From Mucilaginibacter sp. (GTDB taxonomy: Bacteria; Bacteroidota; Bacteroidia; Sphingobacteriales; Sphingobacteriaceae): 5,012 bases of DNA. A program made the translations under genes and the position numbers. How positions within the stretch are numbered: position 1 is the stretch's first letter; each line of letters begins with the position of its first letter. The DNA is taken from assembly GCA_025934475.1 (NCBI GenBank), contig JAICXZ010000317.1, positions 1 through 5,012 on the forward strand, in the 5' to 3' direction. This document shows positions 1-5,012 of the stretch, piece after piece. The notes under the pieces are model-generated. The model saw only the letters and a list, made by a program, of their open reading frames with translations, did no database searches and was not told where the DNA came from.

Positions 1-2
1 AG

Positions 3-464
3 ATCGATCCTTCAAATACAAAAAGCGCCGCAAGAGTCGGAGCGGTTACAAAACCAGGCCTCAGAACTTACGGGAGTTTTATCCTTTTGAAATGGAATGC
101 TGGAAAGGTAAACCTAACCGACGGAGAACGCGCCTGTTTTACGTACGTGGAAAGCTACAATATAAAACGCAGGCTCTGGAATGTTAGATATGCGTTTAAC
201 GAACCCTGGCGCTATGTACTCAAGGTTGCACCGCATATCGTAACGCACAAAACGCCCGTCGACAGTGAACTGGAAAGCGAAATGGCTTTTATAGATAACC
301 ATATCGATAACTATTATTTACAACCTCGTATTGACAGGTTAACGCGCGGCAAAAGTTATGCATGGAACAAATTGTGGGTTAAACAAGCCAAACACGTTAA
401 CAGAATTATTAAAAACATTCCCGGGAACAGCCCTAAAGAGGCCTACCTGGGCTTAGACATTTAA
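3..464 (+). CDS. Uncharacterised protein, 5'-partial, first gene of the rtcB-prfH run
   Basis: I do not recognise this family. The frame is open from the left edge of the window to the TAA at 462-464, giving at least 153 residues, so the true start is probably outside the window. The first in-frame start-like codon is a TTG at 87, a rare start in Bacteroidota, and the codons before it look just as codon-like, so I prefer a partial gene. The protein has no membrane segment or signal peptide. It is rich in tryptophan (five in 153) and in basic residues, especially in the last 50 residues (for example RLTRGKSYAWNKLWVKQAKH), which could suit nucleic-acid binding; that is inference only. It ends five bases before the rtcB ATG, so co-transcription with rtcB and prfH is likely. 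Whether it takes part in RNA repair is unknown. Two other frames are also open near the left edge, so the reading before about position 87 is less certain than the rest. Confidence 0.6.
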   Translation: MDPSNTKSAARVGAVTKPGLRTYGSFILLKWNAGKVNLTDGERACFTYVESYNIKRRLWNVRYAFNEPWRYVLKVAPHIVTHKTPVDSELESEMAFIDNHIDNYYLQPRIDRLTRGKSYAWNKLWVKQAKHVNRIIKNIPGNSPKEAYLGLDI

Positions 465-469
465 CCCTT

Positions 470-1870
470 ATGGGCAATTTAAGAACAAAAGATTTAAGCA
501 AAATAGGTTATCACAATGATCAACTGCGAAGCCTGGTCATTTGCATAGCCGCAAAAAACTTTAAACATCACAGCAAGCAGCAGCTGCTTGATTTGCTGGT
601 AAATATTATGAACAATCCGGAAGCTTACCTGGAGGATGAACTAACAAGCAAAATCGCTGAAAAGATCATTGGTAAAACAGATGGCCCTACTTTCAAAGCT
701 TTTCAACTGCGCGATGAACCGGTATTCTGCAAAACCTACGGTGGCAAGGGTATCGAAAGCCCGGCTAAAAGACAGATGGAACTGGCGAACTTATTGCCGG
801 TAAGTGTGCGGGGTGCCTTAATGCCCGATGCGCACATGGGCTTTGGCCTGCCAATAGGCGGTGTGCTGGCCACAGATAATGCTGTGATCCCTTACGCCGT
901 GGGCATGGACATCGGCTGCCGGATGGCGCTTTCTATCGTCGACGAAAACGATAGCTTTTTGAAACGCTATGAATATCAGATCAAACAAGCCTTGAAAAAT
1001 CATACCCATTTTGGTATGGAGGGCGGTTTAGAGGTAAGGCAGGAGCATGAGGTATTGGACAATCGTCTGTTTGATGAAATTGCTTTATTAAAGCCGTTGC
1101 GCGGCAAGGCAGTGCGGCAATTAGGTACATCAGGTAATGGTAATCATTTCGTCGAGTTCGGAGAAATAGAACTGATGCCCGATAATCAGTTAGGCTTACC
1201 TGCTAAAAAATACACCGCATTACTGAGTCATTCAGGCAGCCGCGGACTAGGTTCGGCTATAGCAAGGCATTATACGCAAATAGCCATGAACACCTGCAAA
1301 CTGCCGCGGCAGGCCCAGCAACTGGCCTGGCTGGATATGGACGGTGAGGCCGGGCAGGAATATTGGCTGGCCATGACCTTAGCCGGTGATTATGCCAAAG
1401 CCTGTCACGAGCGTATTCATGCCAACCTGTTAACAGCCTTGGGGCTGAAAGCGCTGCATGTTATCGAGAATCATCACAATTTTGCCTGGAAAGATCGCCT
1501 GGCCGATGGTAATGAGGTAATTGTCCATCGCAAGGGTGCAACGCCGGCTCACAAAGGTGAGCTAGGTATCATTCCCGGAAGTATGACAACGCCTGCTTAC
1601 CTGGTATCGGGAAGGGGACATGAGGATGCCTTGTATTCCGCGTCGCATGGTGCGGGCCGTGCCATGAGCAGGCAGAACGCCAAAGACAGCATGACTGTGT
1701 CGGCGATGAAAAAGCTTTTGAGCAACGCTGGCGTTACTTTAATTGGCGGTACTGTAGAGGAAAATCCATTGGCTTACAAAGACATCGAATCTGTTATGGC
1801 CGCTCAGCGCGAGTTGGTTGACATTCAAGGCAAGTTTTATCCGCGTATCGTCAGAATGCATAAGGAGTAA
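470..1870 (+). CDS. rtcB: RNA-splicing ligase RtcB (3'-phosphate/5'-hydroxyl RNA ligase), PrfH-associated
   Basis: RtcB joins RNA ends carrying a 2',3'-cyclic phosphate or 3'-phosphate to 5'-hydroxyl ends, using GTP and Mn2+ through a histidine-GMP intermediate, in the cytoplasm. The 466-residue protein has every signature of the family: DIGC (Asp147, Cys150), GNGNHF (His226), SHSGSRG (His254), ENHHNF (His335/His336), the GIIPGSM block (367-372) and SHGAGR, whose His393 is the expected guanylylated residue. Nothing catalytic is missing, so the enzyme should be active. Residues 1 to about 85 form an N-terminal extension (starting MGNLRTKDLSKIGY) that makes it longer than the roughly 408-residue E. 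coli enzyme; I recall this form from Bacteroidota. ATG at 470 fits this conserved beginning; there is no Shine-Dalgarno, which is normal for the phylum. It lies five bases after the unknown gene and five before prfH. No rtcA (RNA cyclase) is present. The prfH linkage points to the rRNA-repair paralogue (called RtcB2 elsewhere) rather than a tRNA-repair one. Confidence 0.96.
   Translation: MGNLRTKDLSKIGYHNDQLRSLVICIAAKNFKHHSKQQLLDLLVNIMNNPEAYLEDELTSKIAEKIIGKTDGPTFKAFQLRDEPVFCKTYGGKGIESPAKRQMELANLLPVSVRGALMPDAHMGFGLPIGGVLATDNAVIPYAVGMDIGCRMALSIVDENDSFLKRYEYQIKQALKNHTHFGMEGGLEVRQEHEVLDNRLFDEIALLKPLRGKAVRQLGTSGNGNHFVEFGEIELMPDNQLGLPAKKYTALLSHSGSRGLGSAIARHYTQIAMNTCKLPRQAQQLAWLDMDGEAGQEYWLAMTLAGDYAKACHERIHANLLTALGLKALHVIENHHNFAWKDRLADGNEVIVHRKGATPAHKGELGIIPGSMTTPAYLVSGRGHEDALYSASHGAGRAMSRQNAKDSMTVSAMKKLLSNAGVTLIGGTVEENPLAYKDIESVMAAQRELVDIQGKFYPRIVRMHKE
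1862..1867 (+). promoter_or_regulatory. Shine-Dalgarno-like site for prfH
   Basis: AAGGAG lies inside the last codons of rtcB, eight bases before the ATG at 1876. It supports that start over the second in-frame ATG at 1885 (Met4), where the spacing would be 17 bases. Bacteroidota rarely depend on such sites, so it may simply be part of the rtcB coding sequence (Lys-Glu codons), but its position would couple prfH translation to the end of rtcB. Confidence 0.5.
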
Positions 1871-1875
1871 CAACA

Positions 1876-2493
1876 ATGAACAAGATGATAATACAAATCA
1901 CCTCAGGTAAAGGCCCGGCGGAATGTTGCCGGGTCGTTGCCTGTGTGCAGAGAATGATGATAAAGCAAGCCAGGCAAAAAGGTATTGAAATAGAAATACT
2001 GGAGAGCAAGGCCGGCGACCTGGCCGGCACATTGCTTTCTGCTACAATGGTGGCTACTGGGAATAATCTGGATACGTTTATTAGGGAATGGAGCGGTACG
2101 ATACAATGGGTAGAGCCGAGCCCATATCGTAAATTCCACAAACGTAAAAACTGGTTTGTGGGTGTAGCTGCTTTTGACGTGAAACAACTGCTGCAATGGA
2201 ACCTGAAAGATGTAAAGCTGGAAACTACCCGGGCATCTGGTCCGGGTGGACAAAATGTCAACAAGGTTGAGACTGCGGTTCGGGGCACACATTTGCCATC
2301 CGGATTGCAGGTAATGGCTATGGACAGCCGTTCGCAGTTAGAAAACAAAAAGCTTTGCCTTGAACGTTTGGAAGCGAAAGTGATGGTATGGCAAACAGAA
2401 AAGCTAATGGAGCGTCAGCAAGATCAATGGACGAAGCACAATACACTGGAGCGCGGAAATCCGGTTAAAACGATAAATGCAGAGTTGATTTAG
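1876..2493 (+). CDS. prfH: Peptide chain release factor homologue PrfH
   Basis: PrfH is a stand-alone homologue of class I release factors that hydrolyses peptidyl-tRNA on damaged, stalled ribosomes. Published work on bacterial PrfH-RtcB pairs shows that it recognises ribosomes cut in the 16S rRNA decoding centre, after which the partner RtcB reseals the cut. The 205-residue protein carries the catalytic GGQ (residues 124-126) in the context RASGPGGQNVNKVETAVR, followed by the basic helical tail typical of GGQ domains. The N-terminal part has the PrfH hallmarks SGKGPAECCRVV (10-21) and WVEPSPYRKFHKRKNWFVGV (78-97), which distinguish it from ArfB/YaeJ and from RF1/RF2; there is no PxT or SPF stop-codon-reading domain. 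The length fits a full PrfH, unlike the truncated E. coli K-12 copy. ATG at 1876 is preferred because of the AAGGAG eight bases upstream. It is separated from rtcB by five bases and ends just before a strong hairpin, so it is probably the last gene of the transcript. Confidence 0.95.
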   Translation: MNKMIIQITSGKGPAECCRVVACVQRMMIKQARQKGIEIEILESKAGDLAGTLLSATMVATGNNLDTFIREWSGTIQWVEPSPYRKFHKRKNWFVGVAAFDVKQLLQWNLKDVKLETTRASGPGGQNVNKVETAVRGTHLPSGLQVMAMDSRSQLENKKLCLERLEAKVMVWQTEKLMERQQDQWTKHNTLERGNPVKTINAELI

Positions 2494-2514
2494 TCGGATT
2501 AGCAATTTATTATT

Positions 2515-2572
2515 CGACGCACGTCGCAAAAAATGCTTCATATATCGCGATGCATTTTTTGTGCGTGCGTCG
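2515..2572. terminator. Long imperfect inverted repeat, probable bidirectional terminator
   Basis: The left arm (2515-2536) and right arm (2552-2572) are complementary over about 20 pairs with a small mismatch/bulge near 2524-2527, around a 15-base loop. The base of the stem is GC-rich (CGACGCACG against CGTGCGTCG) and the inner stem has six A (2528-2533) facing six T (2555-2560). Weaker symmetry continues outward to AATTT (2504-2508) and AAATT (2580-2584). It lies between the convergent prfH and esterase genes, 21 bases after one stop and 15 bases from the other. The T run on one strand and the A run on the other could each serve termination for the transcript reading toward it. The U tract lies inside the stem rather than after it, so only the inner hairpin followed by the T6 run looks like a classical intrinsic terminator. 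Confidence 0.75.
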
Positions 2573-2587
2573 ATTATTCAAATTGTC

Positions 2588-4045
2588 TCACTTCACCCCA
2601 TAATCCCAATCGTCCGTCCTAAACGACGACACCGGCAAACCATCGGTACCGAAAAGATCGCCAACCACGAAATCTTTAAAAGCATACCGCACGGCAACCG
2701 GCGTTTTAACTTCGGGACTGGTTACCACAACCGTGCTGCCTTTGATGGTTGCTTTTGCCGGATAAAAATGTTTGTCGGCACCCGCAATTTCGAAGGTGGT
2801 CATTTCTTTAAGAAATGAGGTTAAGCCATTATAGGAGTTTTTGAATCTTATCACCGCTTCGCTGCCGCTGATCTTCATGGAATCATAGGTTGGACTTTGG
2901 TATCCGAATCCCTGCATGCCATAGGTTTTGGCGAGGGCAAGATAGGCCAGGCGTAACCCCACGGGTTCCTTGCGCGGCGGGTGGATGGTCGCTTGTTCGC
3001 CAATATCCATGGTTACCGCCATGCCACAGTCGGGTATCTTGTCTTCGTCCAGGCGTTGCACGTCTCTTAAGAATGCGGAGTTGTATTTTCCGCCCTTGTT
3101 GTACGGCGGCAGCTGGGCATAATCATAGGGAGCAATCTGGGTATAATAGAATGGGAAATCGCCGTTGCCCCATTTTGAACGCAGTACTTTTACAAACGTT
3201 GTGAACAATGAGTCGTATTGAGCCGGTTCCGAATAGTTCGATTCTCCCTGGTACCATATCGCGCCTTTGATGCCGTAGCCGATAACGCCATGTAGCATGG
3301 CATTGTATAGCGTAGTAGGTGTACGACTAACCTCCTTAATGGAATCGGTAAGGGCCGGGATCTTTATTTCGGGAAATGCTTTCAATGTGGCCGTATCCAT
3401 CCATGCCTGTATGGATGAGCCGCTGTAGCTGCAATTGATCAGCCCGATAGGTACGTGTAACAGTTTATGGAGCTCGCGTCCGTAGAAGTATCCTACTGCG
3501 CTGAACTTGGATACCGATTCCGGTGAGGCCTCCAGCCACTGGCTTGGCTTGATGTCATGCTGCATGGTTGTAGTAGAACCCCGTGGAACGGTAAACAGTC
3601 TGATCTGGTCATCTTTCGATTCGAGTATGGCCTCGTTTGATCCAATTACCGGCTGACTCTTGAACCCTTTCATCGGAATCTCCATGTTCGATTGCCCCAT
3701 GCACATCCATACTTCGCCAATCAATACATTGCTCAGCCTCACTGGCTTGCCGTCGCTTACGGTTAAAACGTACGGGCCGCCCGCCGAAGGTGTGGCTACT
3801 TTTAATACAAATTTGCCGGATGCATCGCATAGCGCTTCTACCACTTTTTTACTCCAGGATGTCGTCAGGGTGATTTTTGCACCCGGTTTATCCCAGCCCC
3901 ATACCGGCACCGTAGCTTTTTGCTGCAACACCATACCGTCGGTAAATAGTCCGGCGAGTTTGGCCTGCGCGTCTGCATGGTTTAAACAAATAACAGCGGT
4001 TAGTACTAATACGGAAAAGGATAGCAATATGCGTCGTAATTTCAT
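2588..4045 (-). CDS. Sialate O-acetylesterase family protein (secreted SGNH carbohydrate acetylesterase)
   Basis: This 485-residue protein should remove O-acetyl esters from sugars in the periplasm or outside the cell. The true substrate (sialic acid, xylan, pectin or another glycan) cannot be read from sequence. A signal peptide covers residues 1-26: basic MKLRR, a hydrophobic core to about residue 19, and an ADA cleavage site before Gln27. Cys20 is preceded by isoleucine, so a lipobox is unlikely. An N-terminal beta domain (about 28-110, with LFTDGMVLQQ and VPVWGW) precedes the SGNH hydrolase domain: block I MGQSNM with nucleophile Ser119, the NCSYSGSSIQAW block (Gly209), block III GAIWYQGESN (261-270), and the acid/His region MDIGEQATIHPP (Asp347, His355). 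The ending VRYAFKDFVVGDLF to FRTDDW (453-480) is typical of full-length family members. I see no truncation. Transcription is probably from the -7 box at 4106-4113, and the gene is divergent from a second secreted protein gene. Confidence 0.93.
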   Translation of the reverse strand: MKLRRILLSFSVLVLTAVICLNHADAQAKLAGLFTDGMVLQQKATVPVWGWDKPGAKITLTTSWSKKVVEALCDASGKFVLKVATPSAGGPYVLTVSDGKPVRLSNVLIGEVWMCMGQSNMEIPMKGFKSQPVIGSNEAILESKDDQIRLFTVPRGSTTTMQHDIKPSQWLEASPESVSKFSAVGYFYGRELHKLLHVPIGLINCSYSGSSIQAWMDTATLKAFPEIKIPALTDSIKEVSRTPTTLYNAMLHGVIGYGIKGAIWYQGESNYSEPAQYDSLFTTFVKVLRSKWGNGDFPFYYTQIAPYDYAQLPPYNKGGKYNSAFLRDVQRLDEDKIPDCGMAVTMDIGEQATIHPPRKEPVGLRLAYLALAKTYGMQGFGYQSPTYDSMKISGSEAVIRFKNSYNGLTSFLKEMTTFEIAGADKHFYPAKATIKGSTVVVTSPEVKTPVAVRYAFKDFVVGDLFGTDGLPVSSFRTDDWDYGVK

Positions 4046-4058
4046 TTCGCGTTGTTAC

Positions 4059-4086
4059 TGCCTGGATTTTAGTGGTTTGCCAGGCA
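4059..4086 (-). other. Leader hairpin upstream of the esterase gene
   Basis: TGCCTGG (4059-4065) and CCAGGCA (4080-4086) form a perfect seven-base stem with a 14-base loop. The right arm is itself the core of an 11-base palindrome, TTGCC-A-GGCAA, at 4077-4087. If transcription starts near 4099, the whole structure lies in the esterase mRNA leader, ending 13 bases before the start codon. It could be an RNA hairpin influencing translation or a DNA operator just downstream of the promoter; the sequence does not decide between these. Confidence 0.4.
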
Positions 4087-4090
4087 ATAA
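4078..4090 (+). repeat. First copy of a 13-base intergenic repeat (possible operator)
   Basis: TGCCAGGCAATAA matches the sequence at 4201-4213 (TGCCAGGCGATAA) in 12 of 13 positions, in the same orientation. This copy lies between the esterase -7 box and start codon, where a bound repressor would block transcription. It overlaps the palindrome at 4077-4087. Confidence 0.45.
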
Positions 4091-4105
4091 ATTGGTCTAC
4101 TATTT

Positions 4106-4113
4106 CAAATGTA
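4106..4113 (-). promoter_or_regulatory. Bacteroidota-type -7 box for the esterase gene
   Basis: On the minus strand the bases read TACATTTG, a perfect match to the Bacteroidota primary sigma factor -7 consensus TAnnTTTG. Transcription would start near 4099, giving a leader of about 54 bases before the ATG at 4045. No good TTG -33 element is visible about 19-21 bases upstream (the region reads TGTGATTATTCGG), so the promoter may be weak or activator-dependent. A match to this pattern somewhere in the intergenic region has roughly a one in ten chance of arising randomly. Confidence 0.45.
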
Positions 4114-4150
4114 TAGCATCTTTCCCCGAATAATCACAGGAGCAGGGCCA

Positions 4151-4180
4151 ATTGGATAACATCATATAATGATTGGATAA
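4151..4180 (+). repeat. Pair of ATTGGATAA direct repeats with 21-base period
   Basis: ATTGGATAA occurs at 4151-4159 and again at 4172-4180, so the start-to-start distance is 21 bases, two turns of the DNA helix. The first copy overlaps the palindrome CCAATTGG (4148-4155). Equal-face spacing in the middle of a divergent promoter region is typical of tandem activator sites, but nine bases may also recur by chance in AT-rich DNA. Confidence 0.35.
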
Positions 4181-4200
4181 ACTATCAAAATCGGCGGTCG

Positions 4201-4213
4201 TGCCAGGCGATAA
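4201..4213 (+). repeat. Second copy of a 13-base intergenic repeat (possible operator)
   Basis: TGCCAGGCGATAA repeats the 4078-4090 sequence with one mismatch, 123 bases away and 59 bases before the start codon of the DUF3826-like gene. The mismatch breaks the palindromic half present in the first copy. With one copy on each side of the divergent intergenic region, a shared regulator of both secreted-protein genes is possible. No regulator gene is in the window. Confidence 0.4.
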
Positions 4214-4272
4214 CTTTACTTTTCAGGACGTCGCAAAATGGCGGCGTTCAAAAACCAATCAACTTAAATACA

Positions 4273-4968
4273 ATGAAGAAATCTTATATCGTTTTCCCCG
4301 GCCTGCTTTTGATGTCGCTTTCCCTCAGCTCTTATGCACAAAAAGCTGAAAAAGCTAAATCTGAAGTACAAACAGCGGCATCGGCAAATGCTGATGTCCA
4401 CGCAAAGGCCGCCCAGTTTGTCGCATCGCTCAATCTCACCGATACGGCAAAAGCCGCACGTGTAACAGCAGTCATTGAAACTCACATGGCTGCTGTGCAC
4501 GACTGGCACAACAGCCATCCTTACACCTTAACGCCCGAAGGCATAAACCCGATTACCGGCAAAGTATTCAGCAAGCTAGAAAGGGAGTTGATTGTCGACT
4601 CAACCATACCGAATGCGGTTCACGATGAGCTGATGAAAGGTCTCCGTAAAGATTTGACAGAAGAGCAGGTTGACCAGATTTTGGATAAATACACCATCGG
4701 CAAAGTTGCCTTTACCATGAATGGCTATAAATCGATTATCCCTGATTTGACTTCAACCGAAGAAACGGAAATATTAACCAACCTTAAATTGGCGAGGGAG
4801 CAAGCGGTTGATTATAAAGACATCAAGGAAGTATCGATCATTTTCAAAATCTATAAAACTAAGATCGAGGATTACTTGAATACGCACGGCCGCAACTGGA
4901 AAGTGATGTATAAAACCTATGTAGATAAGGCTTTGGCGGAAAAGGCAGCCGGTAAAAAGGAGAAGTAA
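4273..4968 (+). CDS. Secreted DUF3826-like protein
   Basis: The 231-residue product begins with a clear signal peptide (MKKS, hydrophobic core to about residue 19, cleavage after SYA at 22), so it should be periplasmic or exported. The mature part is largely helical and charged. I recognise the pattern KAAQFVASLNLTDTAKAARVTAVIETHMAAVHDWHN (residues 45-80), then INPITGK and LRKDLTEEQVDQILDKYTIGKVAFTMNGYKSIIPDLT (124-160) and YLNTHGRNWKVMYK (201-214), as DUF3826, a Bacteroidota family of unknown biochemical function often found near pectin and other polysaccharide-degradation genes. That assignment is from memory, not a search. No catalytic motif is evident. The Lys/Ala-rich tail (from about 219) is probably disordered. 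ATG at 4273 is the natural start, directly preceding the signal peptide; no Shine-Dalgarno is visible. It is divergent from a secreted acetylesterase, which fits joint work on acetylated glycans. Confidence 0.85.
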   Translation: MKKSYIVFPGLLLMSLSLSSYAQKAEKAKSEVQTAASANADVHAKAAQFVASLNLTDTAKAARVTAVIETHMAAVHDWHNSHPYTLTPEGINPITGKVFSKLERELIVDSTIPNAVHDELMKGLRKDLTEEQVDQILDKYTIGKVAFTMNGYKSIIPDLTSTEETEILTNLKLAREQAVDYKDIKEVSIIFKIYKTKIEDYLNTHGRNWKVMYKTYVDKALAEKAAGKKEK

Positions 4969-4973
4969 CCGCC

Positions 4974-5012
4974 GTGTGGACTCACCCGGTCATTGCTTCG
5001 CTCGACCACCCT
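4974..5012. repeat. Possible start of a dispersed intergenic repeat
   Basis: The non-coding tail after the last stop reads GGACTCACCCGGTC, then ATTGCTTCGCTC, then GACCACCCT. It has a GGTC/GACC inverted pair (4988-4991 and 5004-5007) around a GCTTCGC core. It resembles short palindromic intergenic elements I recall as repeated in Mucilaginibacter and Pedobacter genomes (CTCACCC, then a hairpin, then CCACCCT). The window ends inside it, so the full element cannot be seen. It may also act as a terminator for the preceding gene. Confidence 0.35.

Noticed and set aside
1..90. A third open frame ending with TGA at 88-90, possibly the tail of another upstream gene that overlaps a TTG start at 87.
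   Set aside because: Only 29 codons are visible with no recognisable motif, and the longer frame to 464 explains the same bases without a rare TTG start.
2..187. A second open frame at the left edge ending with TAG at 185-187, encoding an Arg/Lys-rich peptide.
   Set aside because: It overlaps the frame that continues convincingly to 464 and gives low-complexity basic residues; probably a shadow, although a frameshift near the edge cannot be excluded.
1851..2348. A 165-codon minus-strand frame opposite prfH.
   Set aside because: It is fully antisense to prfH, which is clearly supported by GGQ and family motifs; the translation is Cys/Ser/Ile-rich and resembles no protein.
2978..2998. Loss of the catalytic Asp two residues before His355 in the esterase (TIHP instead of DIHP).
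   Set aside because: Vertebrate SIAE as I recall it also has a small hydroxyl residue there (SIHP), so this is normal family variation and not evidence of inactivation.
4026..4045. Esterase as a lipoprotein through Cys20.
   Set aside because: The residues before Cys20 are Ala-Val-Ile; isoleucine at -1 does not fit a lipobox, while ADA before Gln27 fits signal peptidase I.
3660..4133. A 157-codon plus-strand frame over the start of the esterase gene.
   Set aside because: It is antisense to the signal peptide and beta domain of a well-supported gene and has no recognisable features.
4165..4170. TATAAT as a classical sigma-70 -10 box.
   Set aside because: There is no -35-like hexamer 16-18 bases upstream, and Bacteroidota use a different consensus.
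4211..4218. TAACTTTA as a -7 box for the DUF3826-like gene.
   Set aside because: It misses the final G of TAnnTTTG and no TTG lies about 19-21 bases upstream, so it is too weak to annotate.
4238..4267. Nine-codon upstream frame (MAAFKNQST) before the DUF3826-like gene.
   Set aside because: Very short, with no ribosome-binding signal or regulatory codon pattern; likely chance.

Overview
The window looks like chromosomal DNA of a Bacteroidota bacterium, most likely Sphingobacteriaceae (Mucilaginibacter/Pedobacter-like). The evidence is a moderate GC content, genes that mostly lack Shine-Dalgarno sequences, one perfect TAnnTTTG-type -7 box, and protein families (a DUF3826-like secreted protein, a secreted sialate O-acetylesterase-like enzyme, and RtcB with an N-terminal extension) that are common in that phylum. 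The genus is an inference from remembered family resemblance, not from a search.

Left half (1-2493, + strand): a tight run of three genes. A reading frame of unknown function enters from the left edge and ends at 464. Five bases later comes a complete RNA ligase gene, rtcB, with all recognisable catalytic residues. Five bases after its stop comes prfH, encoding a GGQ-bearing release-factor homologue. RtcB and PrfH together form a known ribosome rescue-and-repair module: PrfH releases the nascent peptide from a ribosome damaged in the decoding centre, and RtcB reseals the cut 16S rRNA. The unknown upstream gene is the most interesting item, because its spacing suggests it is co-transcribed with this module.

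Middle (2494-2587): a convergent intergenic gap dominated by a long inverted repeat (2515-2572), probably a shared bidirectional terminator.

Right half (2588-5012): two divergent genes for exported proteins. On the minus strand is a full-length SGNH-type carbohydrate acetylesterase with a signal peptide. On the plus strand is a small secreted DUF3826-like protein. Such proteins often occur in polysaccharide-utilisation regions, so this half probably serves plant or host glycan degradation and is functionally unrelated to the left half. The 227-base divergent intergenic region (4046-4272) holds a good -7 box for the esterase gene, a 13-base near-identical repeat on both sides, a hairpin in the esterase leader and a 9-base direct repeat at 21-base spacing. 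The last 44 bases are non-coding and look like the start of a dispersed repeat.

There are no RNA genes, CRISPR arrays, transposases or integrases in the window. No stretch over 300 bases lacks a gene.
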